This document shows, piece after piece, positions 1 to 13,400 of a stretch of 64,000 bases of DNA; position 1 is the stretch's first letter; the number at the start of each line of letters is the position of its first letter. A model generated the notes under the pieces. It saw nothing but the letters and a program-made list of their open reading frames with translations. It ran no database searches and was not told where the DNA came from. Source of the stretch: Linanthus parryae. Taxonomy: Eukaryota > Streptophyta > Magnoliopsida > Ericales > Polemoniaceae. The position numbers and the translations under genes are program-made. The stretch covers positions 56,172,616 to 56,236,615 of the forward strand of contig JALGPY010000009.1 of assembly GCA_023055425.1 (NCBI GenBank). Direction: 5' to 3'.

Positions 1-760
1 GCACTCCAGGAAACACAAATCTGACTCTTTGGATAGCCATAATATGTGACCACATATGGAAAATGAGAAATGACAAACTTTTTGAAAAGGAAGAAACAAA
101 AAAGGAGACTAAATGGAGCCTCATTCGGACCTGCAAACAACTCCAGGTGACTTATGAAGCTTATGCAGAGGTGTTCAATCCAAAACAAGAGAATTTGCTC
201 TCCAAAAATAAGGGTTCAAAGTGGAATCTCCCAGAGAAGGATTGGATGAAGATAAACTATGATGCGAGCCTAAGAACTGGAGAGGTAGGATAGCAACTAT
301 AGTTAGATCAGACAAGGGGAATGTTACTGGCTTTGAGACCTCTCAGTACCAAAATTGTTCCATGTCCATTGTTGAAGCTCAAATGGAGGTTGTTAAACTA
401 GCATGCAAATTGGCAAGACAAAAGAAGTCACAAAATTCATTATTGAATCAGGTTGCATAGAAGTGGTGGCAGCAGTGAAGAACCCCTCTAAAGCAAATTG
501 GAAGGTATGTTGCAGAGCCAGAAGCATAACCCAGTTTCTGGGAATAAGCCCCTCTTTTTGATCCAGTTTGTTCCCAGATCAGCCAATTGGTGGCTCACAA
601 GTTAGCTAATAGTGTGAGGGAGTCTGGTTATAATGTTAGATCTTCCTTTATTTCTCTTCCCGTTAGTGTTCTAGTCGCAGTTGTAGAAGAAAGAACATTT
701 TTGTAGTTGCGGTATCCTCCTTTGAATAAAACTAATCTTTATAAAAAAAAAAAAAAAATT
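1..760 (+). mobile_element. 3' end of a LINE-like element (RNase H-type domain, poly(A) tail)
   Basis: A reading frame from about 63 to 293 and its broken continuation to about 430 resemble the plant RNase H-like domain (RVT_3 type) at the C-terminus of many plant LINEs. Seen: W-N-L-P-E-K-D-W-M-K-I-N-Y-D-A-S, then after one stop/indel a stretch like S-D-K-G-N-V-T-G-F and S-I-V-E-A-Q-M-E-V-V-K-L-A-C. The frame is interrupted by stops, so this is a relic. It ends in a short AT-rich 3' end with ATAAAA-like signals and a run of about 16 A at 745-760, as expected for target-primed retrotransposition. The 5' part lies outside the window. It could also be an RNase H fragment from a processed transcript. 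Confidence 0.62.
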
Positions 761-1283
761 CTTTCTGCATTCATCACAGTTTTGAATTTACTACTATTCT
801 TTCGGTTACTTTGATTCAGTGATTTAATTGGTAAAAAAATCCAATGATTTGATTATTTTTGCATCATATACGGAGCAAATTTTGTTCTACGACACCATAA
901 AAAATTTACAATATAATTGCATTGCTATTCAAATCACTTGGTCAAAATGATCTGGTTACAGGAAAAAAAAGTTAAACAGTGAAGATTCACATATAACAGA
1001 GGAAGTATAAATTAGGCAATTTAAATTCAATGCTAATAGTCGGGAATTATTTTCACGGTAGTAGATGAAATCTAGTGGTTGAGAAATTATATAAAACATG
1101 ATTTTAAGTTTATTACCCAAAAAATGAATAAATGTCTCAAAAACCTAAAAAGTAAGAAAAAAGTAGACCAAGTATATATCAAAACATCTAAAATTGCTGA
1201 TACCTTTACAAATAAGTTCATTATCGTCTTTTGTTCTGTGATAGACTATAGCATTCAGGCAACATGTGAACCATGTGATTTCA
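761..1283. other. AT-rich sequence downstream of the ABCC gene
   Basis: No supported gene. It lies between the LINE poly(A) tail and the ABCC stop codon at 1284 and should include the ABCC 3' UTR on the minus strand. Short antisense frames here are chance. Confidence 0.5.
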
Positions 1284-1402
1284 CTATAACGATTTATTTG
1301 AAGTTGAATTTGATCTGGAGCTATACTCAGCGACAAGTTTTGCAAAGGACGACGACTTATTCTGAAGTAATTTGTTGGGAGAGTCATATTCCTCGACAAG
1401 CC
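1284..1402 (-). CDS. ABCC exon 10 (C-terminus), too short for ORF callers
   Basis: After acceptor TTTGCAG the frame reads [18 protein letters not shown] then F-A-K-L-V-A-E-Y and stops TAG at 1284-1286. This is the classic ABCC C-terminal tail. Without it the gene would look truncated, because the open frame after exon 9 reads into intron. Confidence 0.9.
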
Positions 1403-4400
1403 CTGCAAAGAAAGAGAGAGGGAGAGAAAAAAAATCCAAAATGAACAGTTAGAAGTTTTCATTTTCCTTTACAGTGTTTGGATGTACATTGATTTGGGCT
1501 GGGATTTGGATTTGGGAGGATTTGGACTCAAATCAAACTGTTTGGATGAAAATAATTGGAGTGGATTTGATTTGGTCCAAATCCAACCTCGATTTCGCCT
1601 TCATTAAAACAGTGATTTCAATTCCCTTCAAACTCCATGTCATTTCAATTCCGCAGACGAAAAAGCACGGCTTCGCCATCTTCACCGACTTGTACGTCTC
1701 TCTCTCTCTCTCGTGATCTCAATCTGGCGACTTTGCAAAAAATATCAGCAGCGTCGTCCTCCTCCACCAAACCTGACTGACAACTGCCCAACCCCCAATC
1801 TCGGTTTTTCCGGAGAAATTGGGTCGGAATCCGGGAAATTATTGGTGGGGTTGGACCGATGTCTCTGCAAATTAGGTGTCGGCGGCGAATCAATCGAGTC
1901 ATCCGATTGATCAAAAAAGACGCAATGGGAGAAAGAGATAGAGAGGGAGAATCAGAGAGATGAGATGAGATGAGAGAGTTATCCACTGGAATTATCAAAG
2001 CAACGTTATCACTGGTATACGTGGCTGTGTCTTCATTATTTTTTTTAAATTTAATTGCATTTTATATTTTCAATCTGTTACAGAGAGAAAAAAAAAATTA
2101 TTTGATCCACAATTTTTTGTATTTTAAGAAAAATGTTCACAATTTTACACTTCTCTTACCGTAGAGTGTTTGGATGGATTTTTTTACAAAAAGTTGATTG
2201 CAATATATTTTGGAACTGGTGAGGGCAAAGAGTACAATGAAATTTTAAAATTCAAATGTTTCTTTGAACTTTGTATCCAAACAAAAGATTTTAAATTTAA
2301 GATTTCAAAGTCCAGGTTATTTTTATTTTTTTTTGAAATAAAAGTCCAGGTTATTAAAACAATCCAAACAATGGAATTGATATTCATAAGTATTTCAAAT
2401 TCTAGAATTTGAAATTTTTGGAATTGAAATCCAAATTCAAATCCAAATCTAGGTATCCAAACGCAACCTTAGAATATTCATAATTAAGTTAGCTAAATGA
2501 CCAAGACTGAAACACGAACCGTGATCCAGAAGTAGAACCATGTCGCTGTCAACCACAGATGTTATCCTGTGTGCAATGGTAAGAACCGTGCAGCCAGAGA
2601 AGTGTTGTCTCAGCGTCTGCTGAATCATATTGTCGCTTGCAGTATCCACGGATGCAGTAGCTTCATCGAGCACTAGAACTTTGCTTTTCTTGAGCAGAAC
2701 GCGTCCGAGGCACACCAGTTGCCTCTGTCCCATGCTCCAATTCTCCCCATTCTCACTCACTGCAAAAGATCGCGACATTGTGCGCTATGAAAAGACAAAG
2801 GAGCCCAAATGCGGAAGCTGAGTACCGAAAATACAATAATATGGACATTTTGTCCTCCCAAAAAGCCAAGGTATGGATGTCTTAGAAACCTCAAGTTAAA
2901 AATTCGAATTGAAGTTAAGGTTTCACACGAAAGTAGCAAATCTTCTCTATATATGGAAGAGAATAGGAAAAATACCTGATGATTCAAGCTTCTCTTCCTT
3001 CTTCCTGACTTCATCCCCAAGTTGACATTTATCAAGAGCCTATAACATCAAAATGAAATGTGAAATTCAAAGAAAATTTATGTGACTTTTTATTTGGAAA
3101 ATGTTCATAAATAATCAATTCTAAAATAGTACCTCCCAAATCTGTTCATCCGTGTATTCTTCAAGTGGATCGAGATTGCTTCTTACGGTCCCTTGAAACA
3201 TTGTAGGATCTTGTGGAATGATGCTTAATCTAGACCGTAGATCATGTAACCCAATCATGGTTATGTCAACATTATCTATCAGAATCCGACCAGCTGCTGG
3301 ATCAACAACACGGAAGAGTGTCTGTATGAGAGTCGACTTGCCACTCCCGGTTCTTCCCACAATGCCGGTCCTCATTCCACCACCGATAGTGCAAGTGATG
3401 CCTCTTAACACTAGTGGCATGTGTGAAGCATACCTAACCTAAAAAGTTCACAAATCCTTTTAAGACATCGCTTTTTGTACTCATTCATTTTTATGGAAAA
3501 TTCAAAACTTACTTGCAGATCTTGCATAACAATTTCTCCTTGAGTCGGCCATTGAGAATTAGGTCGGCTTGTCTCTATTACAAGCGGAGGCTCGCTTGTA
3601 ATGGCAGTGTATTGGAGTAGTCTCTCAACTGATATAATCTTGTTCTCGACATTGCAAAGGTTCCAAATAATCCTAGATTGTATTTCGTTCAACGTTAGCC
3701 CATATGTCAGAGCCAGCCCGGCAATGCCTGCACACCGAGAAAGCAAATATAGTACTAAACATATGTAAGGGTGAAATCCGTGGAAAACGAGAAAAGCAAT
3801 GGGAACTGGATCAAGCTACACCTATGTCTGAGTGGAAACAAAACATCATTCTATTCTGATGGACTTCCATTTCTGTTTTACAAATTTCTTATTATTATTG
3901 TTATTTTTAAGTATATTGTTAGAAAATCTCGATCACAATTCCTGTAGATTTGGCCAGTTCTAGAATTTTCTAAACTTTTTAAGTAATTTAACATTTTTTT
4001 TCATTTTTAAGGTTTTAGGCTATTTATATAATTGTTTCCATTTATGCCTTTGGCCGCTAAATAATAAATCTTTTACCTCTTATTAATATTATTACATTCA
4101 AGACTTTACATTGAGAGTGGTCTTGTCCTACGAAGATTAGTGTTTTTTTTTTTTTGACCAAATCAGAGATTAGTGTTTGTTCTCTTCAAACATTTTTGTG
4201 TTGCGTGTTGATAAAAAATATTGAAGATCAAGGAATTCAGCATTGTTTCTTTCTCATTTCTGGTCTGGACTGATTTGCAATTGGTGCCAAAGTAATGACA
4301 TGAAGCAGGATGCTTCAGTAGCCGTTGGATCAAGAAATCGGTGAAATCCTAATCGTTGTTTTCTTTTAAGTATAACGATGTCGTTTTGTTTGTTATTTTT

Positions 4401-7400
4401 AATCCCCTCTTGTACACGTGCTTCATTCGGATTGGTTGTTTTGTTTTAAGTAGCTAACGGTCACCTATATAAGTGACCGTTAGCTCCGTTTGTTAATTGA
4501 GGAGGATTTTCACCATTTTTGCCTGATTTGTTTTTCTCCTCCTTCACTGTATTTTTCTCCTTCTTCTTCTTCGTTGCTTCTCATTTCAAAACCCTAGATC
4601 TGTGTTTCTCAATATGGTATCAGAGCCTGGTTCGGCTAGATCAATTCACAGCTAATTTCGTTTGAAGATCAGCTTCATCATTTGAGTTTCATCAGAGTGG
4701 ATCTGGTATTTGCTAGTTTCAATTCAAATGTCGACTCACGAATCAACCGGTCATGGTTCTCACTCGCGAGCTTCGCAGCAAGGTATTGAAGCTGCTTCTC
4801 CTTTCTTTCTTCATAGTTCTGACAATCCTGGTGCAATTTTGGTTTCTGAGAAATTAGATGGATCTAATTTTTATACATGGCACAAATCAATCATTGTTGC
4901 TCTTCGAGCTAAAAACAAGTTAGAATTCGTTGATGGAAGTATCACGGAGCCTCTTCCAACTTCTGATATGTATGTTTTGTGGAGGAGATGTGACAGTATG
5001 GTGATGTCTTGGCTTCTTAGCTCAATTTCAAAGGAGATTGTTAGTAGTGTGGTTTGCAGATCTAATTCTAGAGAAATTTGGTTAGATCTTATCGAACGTT
5101 TTTCACAAGGAAATTTGCCAAGGATTTTTCAACTCACACAGATGATTTCAGCTCTAAGACAAGATAATAGATCTGTTACTGCTTATTTTACACAATTGAA
5201 GAGTTTGTGGGATGAGTTGGCTAATTATAAGCCTAATCCAAGTTGCACTTGTGGAGTCCTGTCTCAATGTCAGTGCAACATCATTAGTCAGCTGAAAAAT
5301 TATCAGGAACAAGAAAGGATCATGCAATTTTTGAATGGTTTAAATGCTCATTTTGCTCCTGTGAGAGATCAATTGTTGCTAACAGATCCATTGCCACCTA
5401 TAAATTCTGTGTTTGCCAAGATTATTCAACAAGAAAGACAGGTGGAGTTACAATCACAAAGTGTTTTTCAATCACAAAACTTGGCAATGTATGCACATGG
5501 TGGTGATTCCTATATGCAAAGTTCTTATCCACAATACAGGCCTTCACTTGTCAATGTTGTTCATAATCAACATGGTGGTGGTTTTATGCATAAACAAAGT
5601 GGTGGTCAGTCCAGTTCTGCATCTCTAAACAGAAATGGGAGGTTGATATGTCATCATTGTGGTCATGAGGGACATGTCAAAGCAAAGTGCTACAGGTTAC
5701 ATGGATTTCCTCCAGATTTCAAATTCACAAAGTCTAAGCCTAGAGCAAATAATGTGAACACTGAGGTCACTTCTGGGAGTACTGACATTCCAGCTAGTAA
5801 TATGTCAGGTACCATCAATTCTATGAATCAGCAACTGTCCAAAGCTCAAATACAACCACCTGCATCACACATTTATGGCTCTCCTGGTTCTAGTCATGGA
5901 GGTTATATGGATTCTCCACTTCAATCACCTTCTAGTTCTTCTGGTTCAATCTATGGTGGTCATCCTTTTATGGCAGGTATCATCAGTACTTTTCAGTCTG
6001 GTTTAACTTCTGATCACATTGCACCAGATAGCTGGATAGTAGACACAGGTGCTACAGATCACATGTGTTCAAATTTGCAATATTTTGATTCAATGCACAC
6101 AGTTATTGACACTTTTGTGCATCTTCCGAATGGGAAAACTTCTGAAGTGACTCATGTTGGTACAATTAAATTGAACTCTCATTTGATTTTGGAACATGTA
6201 TTGTTTGTACCATCTTTCAAGTTCAATCTCATTTCCATTTCAAGATTGACAAAATCTCATAACTGCAACTTCCATTGTACCACTGATGGCTGTTGGATCA
6301 AGGACAAACATGACATGACTCTTGCAGAAGGAATAAGGCAAGGTGGTTTATATGTTTTGAAACATAGTTTTTCAAAAGTTAAAACAGTTGCATGTGCTGG
6401 AGAAGTTACTATTAATCAGGTGAAACTTTGGCATCAAAGATTGGGACATTTATCTCATTCAAAGTTGCACAGCATGTCAGGTTATTTGGATAAGAATTTG
6501 AAAGATAATGTTGATTTTGTGTGTGAAATTTGTCCACTGGCAAAACAAAAGAAACTGCCATTTCCCAGTCTTGGTCACATTACTCAAAATCTATTTGATC
6601 TGGTGCATTGTGATACATGGGGTCCTTACAAAACTCCTACTCACCAAGGACATAGATATTTCTTGACACTTGTTGAAGATTGCAGCAGAACCACCTGGAT
6701 TTATTTAATGAATCACAAGTCAGATGTTGAACAAATCATCCCTGCTTTCTGGAAGATGATTAGTACTCAGTTCAATGTTTCTATTAAGAGATTCAGAAGT
6801 GATAATGCACCAGAATTGGAATTTTTTAAATTTTTCAAGAAAATGGAGTGGTTCATGAACATAGTTGTGTGGAGACCCCAGAGCAAAATTCAGTTGCAGA
6901 AAAGAAGCACCAACACTTGCTAAATGTAGCTAGAGCTATAAGATTTCAAAGTGGTTTGCCTATACAGTTTTGGGGAGATTGTGTTATGACAGCAGCATAT
7001 TTGATCAACAGGACCCCATCTCCCAAGTTGAAAGGAAAGTCGCCATTTGAGATATTATACAATGCACAACCAGACTATAGTGTGTTAAGAGTGTTTGGAT
7101 GTTTGTGCTTTGCTAGTACTCTGATTCATGGGAGATCTAAGTTTGATGAAAGAGCAGTGAAGTGTGTATTTGTTGGATATGTTTTTGGTACAAAGGGGTA
7201 CAAGGTCTATGATTTACAGCAACAAAAGTTTTTTGTTTCCAGAAATGTAGTGTTTCATGAGCATCTATTTCCTTTTAAGGAAAGAGATGCTATTGTTCTT
7301 CCTCACAACAATGCAGTTATCCCTTTGCCTGTCACTGATGAGACTATGTCTGTTTCTGATTCTTCTGCCTCAACCACTTCTGTGCCTCCTCCAACAATAG

Positions 7401-10400
7401 TGTCAACATCACCTCCCAGTTATAGAGATGTTCTCCAGACTCCCAGCTCAATTGTGCCAGTTAGAGCTTCTACAAGAGTTAGAAATCCACCAAAGTACTT
7501 GCAGGATTATATCACAAAGCATCATCATGGAGGCAATGTAGTTCTTAGCTCTAACTACAATCTTGGTAGTTCTCTGGTAATGTCTGCAATCTCAGATATC
7601 AATCACCTTGATCTGGTCAACTTTCACAGTCAGATAGAACCTCACTCTTATTTACAAGCAAAGCAATCACAAGAATGGATAGAAGCTATGAAAGAGGAAC
7701 TTCATGCTCTAGAGTTGAACAACACATGGGAATTGACCACTTTGCCTTCAGGACATAAAGTCATTGGCTGTAAGTGGGTATATAGAATCAAATATAAGTC
7801 AGATGGGACTGTGGATAGATACAAAGCAAGACTAGTAGCAAAAGGGTATACTGAGACTGAGGGTATTGACTATTTTGAAACCTTCTCTCCTGTGGCTAAG
7901 TTAGTTACATTCAAAACTATGTTGACTTTAGCTGCTATATATCAATGGCCTCTACTTCAACTAGATATCAACAATGCTTTCCTTCATGGAAACCTTGATG
8001 AAGAAGTGTATATGAAGCTCCCAGAAGGCTATTTTGAATTGCAGAATATCATTCCAGGTTCAGCTCCTCAGGTGTGCAAGCTCAATAAGTCACTTTATGG
8101 TTTAAAACAAGCCTCAAGACAATGGTTTTTAAAATTTACAGAAACTTTGTGCCAGTTGGGTTTTCAGCATTGCAAGTCTGACTACACTCTTTTTATGAAG
8201 CATGAAGGCAATTCTGTTGCTTTTCTATTGGTATATGTGGATGATATTTTGCTAACAGGATCACACATTGATGTTCTGAATCAATTCAAGTCAGATTTAT
8301 CTCAACACTTCAAGCTCAAAGATTTGGGAGCTCTATCTTATTTTCTTGGTTTTGAGATCTCCAGAAATGAAGAAGGTATCTTCCTATCTCAGCAAAAATT
8401 TGCTATTGAAATTTTAACTACTGCTGGATATTTGAACTGCAAACCAGCTACTACACCCATGATAGCTTCTAGCAAGCTTAGTATTCACTCAGGTGTGGTT
8501 CTTGAGGATTCAGAAGCTCTTGATTACAAGAAGTTAGTTGGAAAACTTCTCTATCTTTGCAACTCTAGACTAGACTTATGCTTCTCTGTACACAAGCTCA
8601 GCCAATTTATATCTCAACCTACTAAACAGCATTTGGCTGCTGCTCATCATATTTTGAGATATCTTAAAGGTTCAGCTACCCAGGGTTTGTATTTCTCAGC
8701 TTCTTCTCCTTTAAAGTTGCTTGGTTATACTGATTCAGATTGGGCTGGATGTATAGATTCTAGAAGATCTACTTCAGGGTATTTTGTCTTTTTGGGACAT
8801 TCTCTTATTTCTTGGAAATCTAAGAAGCAAACAGTGGTTGCTAGAAGTTCTGCAGAAGCTGAATATAGAGGCTTGGCATTGCTGGGTTGTGAAATACAAT
8901 GGCTTCTCTCATTGCTGCAAGAATTGCAGGTTTGTTTGGACTGCAAACCTGTTCTTTTCACTGACAGCTCTTCTGCTATTCAAATAGCTAGAAATCCCAT
9001 CTATCATGAGAGAACCAAGCACATAGATCTTGACACACATCTCATTAGAGATTTGGTTACTTCTGGTGTGTATGAGTTGCAGTATATTTGTGCTGCAGAG
9101 CAATTAGCAGACATTTTGACTAAACCCTTAGCAGCTCAGCAATTTCTTCATTACATGAGCAAGTTGACTGTAATGTCCACATTACAGCAACTTGAGGGGG
9201 CGTATTGAAGATCAAGGAATTCAGCATTGTTTCTTTCTCATTTCTGGTCTGGACTGATTTGCAATTGGTGCCAAAGTAATGACATGAAGCAGGATGCTTC
9301 AGTAGCCGTTGGATCAAGAAATCGGTGAAATCCTAATCGTTGTTTTCTTTTAAGTATAACGATGTCGTTTTGTTTGTTATTTTTAATCCCCTCTTGTACA
9401 CGTGCTTCATTCGGATTGGTTGTTTTGTTTTAAGTAGCTAACGGTCACCTATATAAGTGACCGTTAGCTCCGTTTGTTAATTGAGGAGGATTTTCACCAT
9501 TTTTGCCTGATTTGTTTTTCTCCTCCTTCACTGTATTTTTCTCCTTCTTCTTCTTCGTTGCTTCTCATTTCAAAACCCTAGATCTGTGTTTCTCAATAAA
9601 AAATAAATAAAAAACAAAAAAATGGAGCACTGACTTGGATTGATAGTTCCTTGAGGAGCAAAAGTGAGGAAGACTAAGGAAAACGCCAACGTAACCGCAG
9701 ACAACACATCCATTCGAAAGCACAGCCACTCCATTGCACCTGCACTGTAAAATGTAGGCCGAGAATACCCATCTATCAGCTCCATACATGTCTCCAAAAA
9801 CCTAGGTTCCTGTCCGAAACTCCTGATCGTAGTCAATCCAGAGATGGTTTCAGCAAAATGCTGAATCACCGGAGCCTTAGATATCCCCCCTAGTCGCGCT
9901 AGCTCTCTTCCTGATTGAATGTAACGTTGCTGAAACAGAAGATAAATCCATCTCAATCTAGGAACAGTACGAGGTTTATTAAGGTTGTCATGTTTTTTGA
10001 GTCAGTTGGTTGAGATTATTTCTTTTACCTGCAACCAAATGCAGCTAGCGATGACAGGAAGAAACACGATGAGGACCTGCCACGCGACCTGTGACATCAC
10101 TCCGATGATTCCGAAGAGCTCTATGAACCTGAAAACCAAACCTCCCAAGCTATTCGGAATCTCCAATTCAACTGCACTTTGGTCCGTAGAGGCCTAAAAT
10201 CATAGAAAAAATCACAAAGTTATTGATTAATTAATACGAGAAGAATCAATTTACAAATGGGTTACTGTAAGTGGCAATCATGGTCTCAAGGGGGTCGGCC
10301 CACGGTTCAAACCGGCCCAACCCGCCCCTAACCCCTAAACTCACCCCGAACCGACCCCTTCCCTCCCCTAGGACCGGAACCGGCCCGGGTAGGAATTCCC

Positions 10401-13400
10401 CACGAACAGACCGGCCCGGTCCCTTCTACCTCCACCTGAACCTTTTACCCTAACCCGCCCCAGGTTTCGGTCCGGGCGGGCCACCCTCTACCAAAATTGG
10501 AATTTTTTAAATAATACTAAGTAATTGACCATTTTACCCCTCTACCAAAAGAATATTAATAAAGATATTTTCCCTCAAAAAAATCCGGAGCTCTCCCTCC
10601 CCTTCCTGTTTGCTCCAGCCCACGCCCTTCAACTCCCAGCCCAGCCCGCCTCGAATCCAGACCGGACTGGCTCGGTCCTTTGACACCACCAAGTGGCAGA
10701 GTGGCGTTGTTGTCACGATCAACCGAGATTCAGCCCAATGTCGCTCTTATTCAGAGAAAAAAATATATAATAAAAGAATAATTTAAAAATGCACGAGTAC
10801 CCACCCGGTTTAAAATCCTTCCAGTTGGGGTGGAGTCAAAGAAGGACATGGGTGCCCGGAAGATGCATGAGTGCATCCTAGTGAAGAGTATCGTCGCAGT
10901 CTTGTAACTGGCAATTCTAAGGACCAACGTCCTGAAGAAAATGCTGATAGAGCTTCCAGCTGCTAAACCCGTGTAAACTAGTATCAGAATAGAGCTCCCA
11001 ACTGGAGGCACAGTGTCTTCGGACACAGGAGTAGCCCAAGCCAGCCAGTAGTTGCTTCCTATCTGAAACACCTGCAAGAGAACTGCCGCGAAAACTATGA
11101 AGGGAACAAGAGCGCCTTTGTATGCTGTCGTCGCGAACTTCCAGTACACGGAAAGACCAACTTGACCTTTTTCTCTTTCTTCTTCTTGAACAATCTGTTG
11201 GTGTTTCTGCTCTTCTGCATTGTTGTCATCCACAACATGATTTTGATCTTCTTTTGGGATATTTTCTTCCTCGGTTGTAGCCAGATTTCTTGAAGTTGAT
11301 TCTGTCACTTTGCAATCTATTTCTGCTAATGCTTCTTGATGTGCATACACGAGATCCTTGAAATCGCTCCCGGTATTCAGAAGGTCGCCGTACTTGCCAG
11401 CTTCAGTGATTCTACCGTCTTTCATGACCTGGGAAGGAAGTAGAAGGTTTTTGTCAGGTAATTTCATCGAGGAAATGAGCACAAATCTTGATCAAGAAGC
11501 TCAAAACACAACACTGGGTGCTCAGTTTTGAAAATAATGCATAGGTGCTGTTGTGTGAGAATTACTGTGGAAAAGCTGCTATGATTTTATTTTATTCTTT
11601 GACAAAGAAAAGAAAATAGGTTAGAAAGCAATCGCTTGCTTGCTTCTCAGAAGCTGCTATATATAGGACAACTGTTACTGTCTGAATTCTGAAAAGCCTT
11701 TTGTTAGCAACACGCCCTCAAAACCACTTGAAGAAAATGACATGTCCTGACAAGAAGCATTCCCAAACAGACCCTAAAATGTTTTTTTAAGGGACTTTTC
11801 GAAATTCAAATGGCATTTTGAACAATGCGTGCGATCTTTTCCAACATAATTGTCAGTTTTCAGGAAAATTCAGAGAAAAACTCACAAGAATGAGATCTGC
11901 AGCCGGTAAGAACTCGACTTGATGTGTAACATAAACCACAGTTTTTGAACCTAAAAGCCTCAGTATGCATTCCTGCAACACAGAAGCAACATTTTTCACC
12001 ATAAAATCAGTATCATATCATCAAAATCTTCCGAAAATATGTTTATAATCACCCTCAAATTCTACAATATCATTTATTTAAATCGAGTATAAATTTCAAA
12101 TTCCAATAAGCAGGAAAAAGATTCACCCTGAACAGATGGCTTCCTGTATGAGCATCGACAGCGCTAAAGGGATCATCAAACAGATAAACATCCGCGTCTT
12201 GATACAGAGCCCGAGCAATTTGTATCCTCTGCTTCTGTCCCCCACTCAAATTAATCCCCCTCTCACCAATAACCGTCTGATCGCCAAACGGAAGAATCTC
12301 CAAATCCTTCTTCAAAGCACAAGCTTCCAGAACCACCTCGTACTTTCTCCGCTCCATCGCGTTCCCAAACAGCACATTCTCTTCGATCGTCCCACTCTGT
12401 ATCCATGGCGATTGAGCGACATAAGCCTTTTCCCCACAAAGTTTCACTTCTCCTGATGTTTTCACCATTTCTCCTAAAATACAGGACAGCAAACTGGATT
12501 TTCCTGATCCAACTGTGCCACAGACAGCAACATTCATCCCATGAGACACTTTAAGGTTTATATCTTTCAATGTCGGAGAATCCCAGGAGAAGTTCCCATT
12601 AATTATTTCGATAGAATTTTCACTGCCAAACCTAATAAGCCTCTCGACAACATCAGAACGGACATCAACAGAGCGAAGGAAAGAGGCTATTCTGTCTAAT
12701 GAAACTTTTGTCTGAGCCAGAACTGAGATTGTATCAGGAAGGTTGTAGATAGGCATCTGAAGGAGTTTGAACACTGCGACCGATGACAACACCTTTCCTG
12801 AATCAAGTGGGATTCCTAGGATCACACAAGTGCCAAATGTCGCGACAGAAACGAACGTGGGAGCGACCCAGAAGACGAAAACGGTTGCAGAGTAAGCGTA
12901 CAAGTATTTCACCAACCAACCTGCCTCAATCTTCCTAAGATGAACAATTTTCGACAACAACTTCATTTCCCAAGCCTGGAGTTTAAGGATCTTCATGTTC
13001 CTTAAAACCTCGGACGTAACCTTGATCCGGTCATCCTTTGACTTCATCAAACCCTCCTGAATCTTCTCCTGGTAATTAGCGAGCGGGAGGTTCACTAACA
13101 ACACTAAAACGGTCGCAACAAGCGCGGATATCGAGGCAACACCAAGGCTCTTGTATAATATCAGTAAGGCTAAAACCACTTGGAGAACGACAAGCCACGG
13201 ATCGTGAACGTACCAAGCGAAATTCCCCAGCTTATCAGCATCAACTGCAACAAGATTTATTATCTGCCCACTCGTGTTCCCTTGCTTTACGGTCAGACCC
13301 TTTTCATAGATCATAGTGACAAAAACGCCCCTGGCCCTGATTCCAGCTTCCTGCAGTAATAAAAGCAAGTGTCGTTGTGCGAAACACTCCACGAGCTTCG

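Larger units (their letters stand above)
4219..9598 (+). mobile_element. Copia-1: full-length Ty1/Copia retrotransposon in ABCC intron 5
   Basis: Complete element of 5380 bp. LTRs of 396 bp each (4219-4614, 9203-9598) start TATTGA and end TCAATA, and are identical by eye. The PBS TGGTATCAGAGC (initiator-Met tRNA type) is at 4615-4626. The polypurine tract TTGAGGGGGCG ends at 9202. Flanks AAAAA on both sides fit a 5-bp TSD, though the A-rich context makes this weak. The element lies antisense to the ABCC gene, so its own promoter and terminator read opposite to the host transcript. Confidence 0.95.

Noticed and set aside
2449..2519. C-terminal extension of the ABCC reading frame after L-L-L-D-H-G
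   Set aside because: It is intron read-through; a GTTCGT donor at 2519 and the canonical C-terminal exon at 1284-1402 fit much better.
10534..10722. Minus-strand 62-codon frame in ABCC intron 3
   Set aside because: It arises from the GC-rich insert, has no domain and lies inside an intron.
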